Shown here: in pieces, positions 9,445 to 18,767 of the stretch
How the letters are laid out: the number at the start of each line of letters is the position of its first letter
Numbering within the stretch: position 1 is the first letter of the stretch
Position numbers and translations under genes: made by a program
DNA from: Gracilariopsis chorda
Taxonomy: Eukaryota > Rhodophyta > Florideophyceae > Gracilariales > Gracilariaceae
Length of the DNA stretch: 64,000 nt
Reading direction: 5' to 3'
Assembly (NCBI GenBank): GCA_003194525.1
Contig: NBIV01000066.1
Location: forward strand, 124,001-188,000
The notes under the pieces: model-generated
What the model was told of the DNA's origin: nothing
Database searches by the model: none
Seen by the model: only the letters and a program-made list of their open reading frames with translations

Positions 9445-11166
9445 CTAAATGACTTGAAAGTCATATTCCGCGAGGCGGAGTCTCCAGCGCATGAGGCGTC
9501 CCGACGGGTCGGAGATATTCATTAACCACCTCAATGAGGAATGATCCGTGTACACGGTGAAGTGAACTCCCATAAGGTAGGGGCGCAGAGTGGTCATCGC
9601 CCATACGACGGCGAGGCACTCTTTCTCCGATACGGAGTAGTTCCGCTCATGAACATTGAGCGAACGTGACCAATAACCAATTGGATGTCGTTCCCCCTCG
9701 GGGGTGGTTTGAAAAAGAGCACACCCGACTTGGTAGTCGCTCGAGTCCGTATCTACGGAGTATGGCAACCCAAGTTTTGGGAGATGTAGGATTGGTGCTG
9801 ATGTGACAGCCTCCTTCAAGGAGTTAAAAGCTTCCGATTGCTCGGGCGTAAATGTTCCCAGTTTTGGGGGGTTCCCCTTTCGCAACAACGCGTTCAGGGG
9901 CGCCGCGGTATTCGAAAAGTTCGGGATAAACCGTCGATAGACGTTGACCAGCCCCAAAAAGGAGCGCAGTTCCGTTTGAGTACGGGGTTCTTTCGCCTCA
10001 ACGAAGGATTTGAATCGAGCTTTCTCGATCGCTAACCGTCCAGGACGGATAATGTGACCCAGATACTTCACAGTATCTGTGAAAAACTCGCATTTCCTTA
10101 ACTTGAGGGTAATTCCCGCATCGCGGAGTACGGTCAGCACGTCTTGGACGTGAGTGAGATGGTCGTCCAACGAGTTGGAGAAGATGAGAATATCATCAAG
10201 GTAGACCAGACAACTCCGCCACTTAAACAGGTTGAGTAGAATATCTACTGCACGCTGAAAGGTGGCGGGGGCGTTGGTTAACCCAACTGGCATCCGCTTG
10301 AAGCGGTACGTTCCTGCGTGGCAGGTGAATGCGGTTTTGTCGCGATCCTCCTGTCTGACAATTACTTGCCAGTATCCCAAATTGGCATCAAGGGCCGTGA
10401 ACACGGTGGCGTCTCCAAGCGAGTCAATGCACCCGTCCATACGAGGGATAGGGTACGTGTCCCTAACGGTTACGGCATTGAGCCGGCGGTAGTCGACACA
10501 GAACCTCCAGGTTCCGTCGGCCTTTAAAGCCATTACAAATGGGGATGCCCAGGGTGATTGAGCGGGCTCAATCACACCTGCGCGGAGCATCTTGTCCACT
10601 TGGGACTGCTCCTCTTCCCGAGCTTTCGGACCTGCCCTGTAAGGGGGTTTTGCAACCGGTCGCGCACCGGGGATTAAATCGATCCGGTGTTCCGTTGCAT
10701 TAATCTCGCCAAGCGAGCCATCCAACATTGTGGTGAATTCCCGTAACATGGTACGGAGTTTGTCGCGGTGCGACTCTGGCACGTGGCTGAAGTCCAGCGC
10801 TTCAAGTGCTTTTTCCGGATCAATCCGGTCGTTGCTCGATGGAGCATTGTCCTGTGGAACAGGGGTGGTTCGCAATTCCGAGTTACTCGGTATGTTCGAC
10901 GCTGAAGTAGCGGTTTCCTCCCCCTCCTTAGACTTGACGTCTTCAGACGGCGGGGCGAACTCCTCAGAAGAGGTGGTAACTCCGAGTACATCGGCGGCTG
11001 TCATCTTTGTTGGCAGCATTCCCATAGGATGGGGGGTTACACTCCCAATTACTTGGTGTTTTACCAGATACTGGGGGTGTTTGCCAAGGTTGGTAACCAA
11101 TATCCGGAAAGGAACATCCGGTGAAATGGAGACAATTCCATTAGCCAGCGCCAGCTGGGATTTCTC
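9445..11166 (-). CDS. Reverse transcriptase / RNase H of the chromovirus
   Basis: Typical Ty3/gypsy RT. The WRFCVDYRRLN, TAFTCHAGTYRFKRMPVGLTN-type fingers/palm and the catalytic YLDD box (10192-10203) are present. RNase H follows with VDTDSSD, SVSEKECLAV and YTDHSSL. The frame is open from 11166; upstream it is separated from protease by one in-frame TAA. It ends in an in-frame TAG just after the DFQVI motif, where integrase continues in the same frame. No RT or RNase H catalytic residue looks lost. Several perfect hairpins fall inside conserved coding sequence, for example TTCACAG/CTGTGAA at 10067-10083. Confidence 0.95.
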   Translation of the reverse strand, partial: EKSQLALANGIVSISPDVPFRILVTNLGKHPQYLVKHQVIGSVTPHPMGMLPTKMTAADVLGVTTSSEEFAPPSEDVKSKEGEETATSASNIPSNSELRTTPVPQDNAPSSNDRIDPEKALEALDFSHVPESHRDKLRTMLREFTTMLDGSLGEINATEHRIDLIPGARPVAKPPYRAGPKAREEEQSQVDKMLRAGVIEPAQSPWASPFVMALKADGTWRFCVDYRRLNAVTVRDTYPIPRMDGCIDSLGDATVFTALDANLGYWQVIVRQEDRDKTAFTCHAGTYRFKRMPVGLTNAPATFQRAVDILLNLFKWRSCLVYLDDILIFSNSLDDHLTHVQDVLTVLRDAGITLKLRKCEFFTDTVKYLGHIIRPGRLAIEKARFKSFVEAKEPRTQTELRSFLGLVNVYRRFIPNFSNTAAPLNALLRKGNPPKLGTFTPEQSEAFNSLKEAVTSAPILHLPKLGLPYSVDTDSSDYQVGCALFQTTPEGERHPIGYWSRSLNVHERNYSVSEKECLAVVWAMTTLRPYLMGVHFTVYTDHSSLRWLMNISDPSGRLMRWRLRLAEYDFQVI

Positions 11167-11939
11167 TTACAACAAGGCGAGGGGTTGTATAACCCGAAGA
11201 CCGTGTTGACGGGAATTTACCTGCACCCAGACTTGGGACTCAGCCGGTATAGAAACCGAGGCAGCGACGCGGAGCTTGGTGGACTCGCGGGACGCGGGCG
11301 GTGGTTCCTGCGCAGCAGGGAGTGGAACTTGTTTCCGAGAGGACCGCTTTAGCGGGCGGCAAACAATCGGAACCGACGATCCGTCGTCAAGTTCTACACG
11401 CCTGAGGCGGGGCCTGATTGCGTCCACAAATCTATCGCAGTAATCACATCCCAGTATGACTGGTGCGGCCAATGAACGGCAAACGATGGAGTCCAACTTC
11501 ACCACAGAGGTACCAAGTCTAACTACGAGGTCCACTGTGCCCACCGTTTGTAACGGATTGTTGTTCGCATCCGAAATGTCGGGGACCGCGTCAGAGCGGA
11601 TACGAGACCACAAAAGCGGGGGTAACAATGATTCCACAACAAAGTTGGGGCCTGCACCTTCATCCAGGACGGTGAGAAACCTCACCATAAACTGAGGATC
11701 AAGGCCAAGGTCGGCATAGACCTTATAATTGCGCTTGGCCAAGACCAAGACTCTACCGTGAATCCGGGGATTTTTACTCCGTATCCACGGGCGACGCAAC
11801 ACACCGAGGTGCGCAGAGTCCGCGTCAGCAGTGTCTTTCCTCGAGAGGACTTTCACCGGGGAGCGAGGCGAGGACGCCTCGGGCGCCAACAGCCTCGTTC
11901 TTGAGGACGCCTCTCCCAAAGGGGAGACTCCCTCAGTTA
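11167..11939 (-). CDS. Retropepsin-like protease of the chromovirus
   Basis: The conserved pair of an LTR-element aspartic protease is visible. The active-site loop reads FLTVLDEGAGPNFV (DEGA in place of the commoner DSGA/DTGA), and the later VILGCDYCDRF motif is present. The frame is the same as RT and integrase but is -1 relative to gag, the usual gag-to-pol arrangement in Ty3/gypsy elements. It stops at an in-frame TAA in front of the pre-RT region. The DEGA variant may be functional in some families; activity is not assured. Confidence 0.85.
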
Positions 11940-11946
11940 GTTTTCC
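11912..11946 (-). promoter_or_regulatory. Candidate -1 frameshift site between gag tail and pol
   Basis: On the minus strand GGAAAAC (11946-11940) sits at the last codons of the gag-frame tail (stop at 11937-11939). A TCTCCC/GGGAGA hairpin follows at 11927-11912. Slipping back one base joins the protease frame. The heptamer is not the ideal X-XXY-YYZ form, and hairpins are common everywhere in this element, so the case is only suggestive. Confidence 0.35.
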
Positions 11947-12191
11947 GCCTTCGGCGGTGGGTTGGTTTCCTCGACAACGAGTGCTTCATCCCATTGACGG
12001 GGGTTTCTATCCGCATAAGCGGGGGTTGCAACGGATGGTTGCGTGATCTCCCGAATCAGGGTGTATGAAGCTTGCCGCGCACGCGGGGTCTGTGGTAGGG
12101 CATGAGAAAAGTCCGTTTTAGCACGGAGGTAGGAAGCCGTCGGGACGGAACGTTTCTCCTCTGGAGTGAGGGCCTCATAAGTTGCCACTAC

Positions 12192-14111
12192 CTAGGCCAT
12201 ATCCTTCAGTGAACAAATACACTGAGGTGAGGTATGGCCATGGGCATAGCACAGGTGGCAAATGAGAGCCAGCACCGCGACACGCGGATTATTATTCCGA
12301 GTATCGGAGAAGCGAACCGCAGGGCGGGTGTCAGTCCATCCAGGCCGTTGATAACGGGATTGACCGTTTGAAAACGGGAGTCGTTGGGGTTGAACCCGAC
12401 TGTTACCACCGTACAAAACGGGGTCTTCCGTTCCCGTATCATGGGTCATCTCCGTCGTTGACGGTAAATCACTGGTGGGTATCGACACACCATCCTCCTG
12501 CACCAAATGCACGGTATCAAATCCCTGTCCAGGGTTCCCATCCGCGGTGAGCGGGAGAGAGGAAGCTTCGCTTTCCAGCAACAACGCCTTGGCGGATTTA
12601 GACCGATTGTTCGGAGTTCTTGCACGGAGTGCGTCCCCTTCTGCTCGAGCGTGTTGAACCAGCTCGAGATAGGTGATCCTCCGCTTGTCCTCCCGATAAC
12701 GGGTAACTAAACTCCGGATTGCCGGGTCAAGATCATCGATGAACATGGTACTGCGCTCCCCAGCGGGGTACACGTTACCACATCTGTGAAAAGCCTTGTT
12801 AAGGCGCACCGAGTAATCGGTCTCGGTCTCTCCAGTACGCTGGCGTGTACCTCGCAAAGCGAGCATAGCCTGCTGAATAGCGGTGTTTGTGGCGTAGGAG
12901 CGCAGTAGATACTGCACAGCCTCCGGCCAGCAAGTAACTCCTCCCTCGGAGGCGCGAGAAGATCCTCTGACAAAGTTGTATTGGTCCTCCGCCATTCCCC
13001 GTAAGAAATAGGGTAAAGCCAAATAGACTTGTCCCTCATTCATACCGAGGATATCGGCCTCCGCTACAAAGCGGGATAGGAAATCCAGTACTAGGACTGG
13101 GTCCTCTCCAGTAAAATACTGGTTGCGGAGCGAGAGCTGCATTCGCTTAATGCATTCTCGCACCTTTCCCGTACCACGGGGCGTACGTCCAAGTGACGAG
13201 TCTTCGAGCCGGTAGTACCGGTATGATAAAAGCTTCCGGTAATCCGGGTTTGTCGGTTTCAATTCCCGAAGACCGGGGTGTCTTCTCCCCTTCTGGTGGG
13301 TTCGGACCACACCTTCAGTGGCCGATGACCGCTTCGAGCGGGAGGAGTAGCCCCGCTTCTCGTCCTCCGAGTCGGAGTCCGAGGAGCTCAAGCTAACCGA
13401 ATGGTTTTGGCATGAGTCCGACGATGTTGAAGAATCGGAGTCCGAATATTTTCGGTGGTGTTTCCGTCGGTGACGGCGTTTCTTCTTCCCAGCAAGCTGG
13501 TCGTTGTGCGATGCCTCGTTTACCGTATCATCCGGGGATGGTTTGTCCATGAGGACGAACTGCTCCAGCGTCTCCAGGCGGGCACCAATCCGATCAAATC
13601 GGGCTTCAACTCCTTCGATGAAGGTGGCGGGTTGTCCCAAACTCTCCAATACGGAGTTGACGTCAGACCGTAAAATACGGAGTTCCTCGGTGACCTCCTT
13701 TACGGGGGTTGCCAAGACCACCTCTTGGAGGAATTCTAGTTCCCCTACAAGGCTGTCATGGGCGGTCCACAGAGCGTGGAACTGGGATTCCAGGGAAGTC
13801 CTTTGGGGGTTGTTATCGCCCATTCCACGGGGGCTTGAAGCCGCGACAGCGGGAGCAGGCCGGGGTGCCTGGGGCACTGCGGCAACAGCCGGAGTCCATG
13901 CTGCATTCCCCTGCGGGCGTGATAACGAGGGCAAAAGGGGGTTCTGGGGTTCCCGGTCGGGGGTATCATTCCGCAATGAAGCGGCGCCAGTATGGCTGGA
14001 ACTTGTCCGTATAGGGATACGGGGTACGAACCGAACTTCGGAGGTGTCCGCGTTGTCGCGGGAGCGACTACGCGTAACCACTGGCTCTGCATCAGAGGGA
14101 TTTCTCGACAT
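12192..14111 (-). CDS. Gag polyprotein of the chromovirus
   Basis: A 639-aa Gag with an ATG start, 105 bp inside the 5' LTR border. An N-terminal Pro/Ala/Ser-rich part is followed by a coiled region, a Ser/Asp/Lys-rich low-complexity linker and a capsid-like domain (residues ~320-480). The nucleocapsid zinc knuckle CHLCYAHGHTSPQC (CX2CX4HX4C) lies at the end. Translation stops at TAG right after the knuckle. The same frame then stays open to 11937 (about 83 more codons) before pol begins in the -1 frame. Gag forms the virus-like particle that packages element RNA. Confidence 0.92.
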   Translation of the reverse strand: MSRNPSDAEPVVTRSRSRDNADTSEVRFVPRIPIRTSSSHTGAASLRNDTPDREPQNPLLPSLSRPQGNAAWTPAVAAVPQAPRPAPAVAASSPRGMGDNNPQRTSLESQFHALWTAHDSLVGELEFLQEVVLATPVKEVTEELRILRSDVNSVLESLGQPATFIEGVEARFDRIGARLETLEQFVLMDKPSPDDTVNEASHNDQLAGKKKRRHRRKHHRKYSDSDSSTSSDSCQNHSVSLSSSDSDSEDEKRGYSSRSKRSSATEGVVRTHQKGRRHPGLRELKPTNPDYRKLLSYRYYRLEDSSLGRTPRGTGKVRECIKRMQLSLRNQYFTGEDPVLVLDFLSRFVAEADILGMNEGQVYLALPYFLRGMAEDQYNFVRGSSRASEGGVTCWPEAVQYLLRSYATNTAIQQAMLALRGTRQRTGETETDYSVRLNKAFHRCGNVYPAGERSTMFIDDLDPAIRSLVTRYREDKRRITYLELVQHARAEGDALRARTPNNRSKSAKALLLESEASSLPLTADGNPGQGFDTVHLVQEDGVSIPTSDLPSTTEMTHDTGTEDPVLYGGNSRVQPQRLPFSNGQSRYQRPGWTDTRPAVRFSDTRNNNPRVAVLALICHLCYAHGHTSPQCICSLKDMA

Positions 14112-14197
14112 GAGAAAATACCGTTACGACGGGAAACGATCACGGAACTTCCGGTGAATAAAAACAAACCTCGTAAGAGGGAAAACAAAAACCGATT

Positions 14198-14213
14198 CTA
14201 GATCGGGAGACCA
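14198..14213 (-). promoter_or_regulatory. Putative primer binding site
   Basis: Three bases inside the 5' LTR the minus strand reads TGGTCTCCCGATCTAG. It begins with TGG as expected for pairing to a tRNA 3' CCA end. I cannot name the tRNA. Confidence 0.5.
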
Positions 14214-14216
14214 CTT

Positions 14217-15041
14217 TGTGGTGCAATGCCCCAAAGGGGAAAAACACCGAAAGACGTTCGGGATCTTCCTCTCACGAGGCGAACCCAGTAGGGTAGAGCC
14301 CTCCCAGAGGTGTCACGGCGAAGCCGGTTTGTAAGACCAAGGACACCTGTCGCGACGTGCGCAGGGAGGTGAAGGCGAAGAATCGGTATCCGCTTGAGCG
14401 GGGTGTGATCCTCAGTAGAGGTATGTTTCCACGTAAGTGGGGGTGTGTGAGCGGATGCGCACACGAGGGCCGCGGATAGCGGGAGGTGCTACCCTAAAAA
14501 GGGGAAAAAGGAAGGGCGAAGAGGAGGAAGAGAGGGCGAAGTGAGTCGCGAAAGCGACGGGGACGAACGGCGATGCCGGTAACAATATCCCTATACAGGG
14601 TGAAACACCAATGCAATTGGAACAATTATACTCCCAGTGATGGGTCCCTTTAGAGGTGCAAGGGGGTTAGATGTCCCGTGGTTTACGGCGTTTCCCTCCA
14701 AGGAGGAGTAGAGTACGCGCGCAAGCGGCAACAACTAGAGCCAACTCCCCAGGTTGGGGTCCCTTGTTGGGGAAGGTTTACTGGTGCGACGGCAGTGCGC
14801 CGTCGCACTAAGTACTAGCTTCCCAGAAATGGGTGTGAAAATAATAAATAATATTAACTAAAATACTCCACATTTCGTGGCAACATCCACTACTGTGGCC
14901 AACCGCCAATTGACCCAAAACCGTGTCCCACGTGTCCATATCCACTATAGTGGGGCGTAGTTCATATACACACTACACAACCGATAATATCGGGAAAGCG
15001 TTTAAGTACCAAGAATCCCTCCCCGAGGGCGTCGCACTTCA
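14217..15041 (-). repeat. 5' LTR of the chromovirus (825 bp)
   Basis: Counterpart of 3351-4175. Of the differences that fall inside hairpin units most lie in loops: GTGA/TTGA, ACTA/AGTA, GAGA/GAAA, CATA/TATA and CCT/CCC. One clear stem change is CAGG to CAAG. It would carry the promoter for gag-pol transcription toward lower coordinates. Confidence 0.95.
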
Positions 15042-15077
15042 GAGAGGACAAACAGTAATAATGTTAGTCGTATAACT

Positions 15078-15281
15078 ATGCAAGAGTTGTTGAAAAGGTT
15101 TGCTAAACGCCATCGTACATTACTGCGAGAAGCAGACGTTGAAGAGAATGGTCACGTGCGAATTAATACCACTGGAGGTTTGCATTTGACCTCGGATGCA
15201 GTAATAAATGCAATTCGTCAACGTCACCGCAGTGAAAAAGCGAAAGAGAAGCAAGCGCAGGCAAAAGAGCTAGCAGCGTGA
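15078..15281 (+). CDS. Small hypothetical ORF beside the LTR
   Basis: A 67-aa Arg/Lys/Ala-rich, helix-predicting peptide with an ATG start. It has no recognised family and is the only open frame between the LTR and the gag relic. It may be chance, or the 3' part of a gene cut by the retrotransposon. Confidence 0.25.
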   Translation: MQELLKRFAKRHRTLLREADVEENGHVRINTTGGLHLTSDAVINAIRQRHRSEKAKEKQAQAKELAA

Positions 15282-15588
15282 TATAAAGAGCCGAAGGCTG
15301 CTATTCCGCGACTGATAAAGTTATCTGTTGAACGAAGCATTTGACGCACTCATTTGACCAAGACACGCAAGATGCGCAGAGAATTTCGCAAGGCAAGAGC
15401 GCAAGATTTGAGGAATATGGTGGAGCAGCGAGAGACTGGAGCGTCTCGTGGATAGGTTTGAACGTTTGAACGGTCATGTGGGCTTGGCGACGCATATTTG
15501 TTGTTGAATTCAGAAAACTTTTGATTTTGAGCTGCATGGTGACGTTGTTTGTTAAGTGGCGTTAGGTACCTCGTAAATGATATCTCTT

Positions 15589-16262
15589 TCATTTTTTGTA
15601 ATGGATGGTTAGAGACGACCTTTGTCTTGCAATGGAAAGAGGTGGAGCTATTTGGAGCAACAGTTGCGCAGATAAGGCCAATTTGTTTCGTGACTCACTC
15701 AAAATTTTTGTTTCCTGTCGATTTAAGGTATGGACAGTTACAAGCATTGTAATCTTAGTGGCTTCTTTCAAATCTGTACAGTTGACTTTTATGACTTCAA
15801 ACTGAATATCTTTCTTCAGCACACTGATAAATTTGTCCCATTTCTCACTACTTCTCATGTTTGGATTAGTGAGTAAGATGTTACGGGAAGTATACAGATA
15901 TTCTGCAAAACACTCGGTCTGTTTACAAGATCTCCAAGAATCTCGTCTCGTCGTTTGTGATTTTCTGTTACAAACTCTTTAATTATTGCAGCAACTAACT
16001 TTTCCCATATCTCCGGAGTTTCATTCGATCTCAACAAAATGAACCACCAAATCGCAGCCGTGCCTGTTAACAAGATTGTAGCGAAGGAAATGCGGTTCGG
16101 ATCGGTGATTCCCACATTTGTGCTGGCCACCTGAACCAAATTAAAATACTGCTCAATCTTGTACAGCCATGTGTTGACGACAAGAAAATCACGCTTGCCA
16201 CTGAACGACTCCGGCTTGTTTGGTTTTAAGTTGATCGACACAGAGGGATTCGGGGCATCCAT
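15589..16262 (-). pseudogene. Gag relic of another LTR retrotransposon
   Basis: It reads as a capsid-type gag domain: KPESFSGKRDFLVVNTWLY, then IEQYFNLVQ, then LLTGTAAIWWF and the W...L motif. The continuation EKWDKFISVLKKDIQFEV lies in another frame, so a frameshift breaks it near 15858. No zinc knuckle, protease or LTR is left nearby. It is unrelated to the gag at 12192-14111. Confidence 0.75.
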
Positions 16263-17337
16263 AGCAGCGATACTACCAGTGCAACACTGGGTGTCTTTAC
16301 TGGAGCTTTTCTCTGACAGGTCGATGCCTCTTCCCCTTCTCTAAGCTTTGCAGCAGCGTCGGCACTTAAGTATACATCCGTGCGCCCTTTCGCCCAGTTT
16401 TGGAAGTGCTAATTGGACTGATTCCACGTATAATTACAAGCGCACTTACGATTCTGTCATAGCCTTTTAGACGTGCCGTTTCGTCCTCCCTGAACTTTAG
16501 ACGTGCTCTTCTGTCCTCTCTGAACCTTAACTGTTGCAAGGCCGCTCGGAGGCCAGACCACGACAAGGTAGATTATACCAGGCCGGACATATGCAGATAA
16601 TCTAGTTTATATTCCAACCTCAATGTTTGAGGGTTATTCTTCGAGATCTTCTCTTAAACAAACTAGGAACTTTCGGCCGTTTCTTTGCTCTTTGTCATGT
16701 GAAGTGTTGTGTGTTTATATGAGCTCGTGTCTCTAATTCCAAGACTACGGTAGGGGATACATTGAGAAGAACCCCTCTCTCTTTAGATAAACCAACAGCT
16801 TTTGTGACCATGTCCTTACTATTGATTCGGCGTCAGAACCTGCCTCTCTCGGAGAGGTGGGAGCTCTCGACGCCGGGATGCCGCTCTTCGGCGGCATCTA
16901 AGAACGAAATGGTCTACATTATGAAGTATGTTTGTTCCCTTATTGGGGGTAGTGCTTCGGCAGAGAACGACCACCATGACTTTACCAGGCCCTGGAAGAT
17001 TACAATCAAGGAGTGCAGGTTCTCAGGTTGTCTTCACTTCGATCATAATGTCCCCCACATGAGGCAATCTTAATATCACAATGTAGGAAGTTAAAACACA
17101 GATGGTACCAGCCGTACGTCTAATCTATCTTTTACCAATCACCACCTCTGTAGCAAATGTGTACTCAGGATAAGCTGAAGGCAAGCTGCAGTTCTTAAAC
17201 CAGAAAGCCAAGGTTTGTTTGCTTATATGAATATGCCAAAACATGCAAAACGACTACGCATACGGGAAACATATGTGTTCGCACATCTGTGTTTGAGCTA
17301 TTTCTCATGGTGTAACTTAGTATACAGATACCGTGAA
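16263..17337. other. No gene recognised
   Basis: Contains only short unrelated ORFs. A degenerate tandem copy of a ~29-bp unit (TTTAGACGTGC...) is visible around 16466-16528. Confidence 0.5.
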
Positions 17338-18767
17338 TTAAGAAGCTTCAACACTGTCTACAACCGCTTCATTGACCATACGGTCCACCACAGCATCAAT
17401 ATATTCGTTGGTTGTCACCCAGAATTGACGGTCTGCTCCTTTCGCTCCATGTATGCAAAGCGCTAAGTCCTTCGTCATAGTTCCACTTTCCACGGTATCG
17501 ATACACGACTTTTCAAGCCTATTTGCGAATTGGACAAGCTCTTCGTTATGATCAAGCTTACCACGATGACTTAGGCCGCGTGTCCAAGCAAAGATGGATG
17601 CGATTGGATTGGTGCTGGTTTCTTTTCCAGCTTGATGCTGACGATAATGACGGGTGACTGTGCCATGTGCAGCCTCAGTCTCGATAGTCTTTCCGTTATC
17701 ATGCGGACAAACAAGCGTGGAGGTCATGAGACCCAAGCTTCCGAAACCTTGTGCGCTGATGTCTGTTTGAAGAGCAAAACGTGAACAAGACAAATTAGAA
17801 GGCGTCAGAAAGACATGCAATGCGGATCGGAAGCGAACGTGATACGATATGAAAGTTACTTACCAGAAATGACATCTCCATCATAATTCTTCAAAGCAGC
17901 AACATATCCACCATCAGACTTGATCATATACGCGACAAAATCATCGATGAGACGATGTTCGTAAGGGACATCATGAAACTCCTGACTGACCTCAGAGAAT
18001 ATCTGCATGAATCTGCCATCATATTGTTTGAGAATGGTATTCTTACTAGCAAGAATGACAGGTAAAGATCTCATTCGAGCGTACGCAAAAGTGGACTTGG
18101 CAAAGCCATAGATACTCTCATCGGTATTGAACATGCACAGACCGACTCCAGCGCCGTCAAAGTTGTGCACAACGTATTCCTGAGGGCGACCATCCTCGGG
18201 TTCATACACCATTTTGAGAGTACCTTTTCCGGGCGGTACTCGAATGTCCACAGACTTGTACTGATCGGCAAACGCATGACGCGCTATGATAATAGGTTTA
18301 GACCACGCCGACACGAGCCGAGGAACATTGTCACAAATGATAGGCTCTCTAAAGACGGTACCGTTAAGAATGGAACGAATGGTGCCGTTGGGAGACTTGT
18401 ACATCCTCTTGAGTCCAAACTCCTTCACGCGGGCTTCGTCCGGGGTGATACCAGCGCATTTGATACCGACGTTATGCTCCAGAATAGCGTGAGCGGCGTC
18501 AATTGTGACTTTATCATCGGTTTCGTCACGATGCTTTATGCCGAGATCATACTCGATGATGGGAATGTCCAAGAAGGGAGATATGAGACGATCTTTAATG
18601 GTGGCCCAGATCATTCTGGTCATCTCGTCCCCGTCGAGTGAGACGACGGGGTTGTCCACCTTGATTTTTGCGGGTAGAGATGTAGCCGCGGCGGCCACCG
18701 AGCGAGAAGGCGCGGACGAAAGCGACTTCATCGCGAGTGCGGTGCGGCAAAGCGCGACGGGACGCAT
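17338..18767 (-). CDS. ICDH: NADP-dependent isocitrate dehydrogenase, organellar type
   Basis: Oxidatively decarboxylates isocitrate to 2-oxoglutarate and yields NADPH. Two exons, 18767-17864 and 17762-17338, are joined by a 101-bp GT-AG intron. The donor follows VIS and the junction restores [14 protein letters not shown] exactly as in the family. The product is 442 aa. The body starts at [18 protein letters not shown], and the signature NYDGDVIS...[10 protein letters not shown] and the [15 protein letters not shown] block are intact. The ~40-residue Arg/Ser/Ala-rich N-terminus (from the first true [18 protein letters not shown]) looks like a mitochondrial presequence; plastid targeting is possible. 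Codons upstream of that ATG are open but lack another Met. It is flanked by retroelement relics yet undamaged. Confidence 0.96.

Larger units (their letters stand above)
3351..15041 (-). mobile_element. Complete chromovirus-type LTR retrotransposon (Ty3/gypsy)
   Basis: Two direct 825-bp repeats beginning TG and ending CA bound an internal region. Read on the minus strand, it runs PBS, gag, protease, RT/RNase H, integrase, chromodomain, polypurine tract. The order protease-RT-RNase H-integrase plus a chromodomain defines a Ty3/gypsy chromovirus. The LTRs differ at roughly 30 sites by eye (about 3-4 %), so the insertion is not recent. All domains keep their key residues, yet gag, protease and RT frames end at in-frame stops at domain borders. 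Flanking bases (CCTAG left, GAGAG right) do not form a target-site duplication. A long ORF on the opposite strand occupies the space between integrase and the 3' LTR. The whole element is crowded with short perfect hairpins. Confidence 0.95.
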
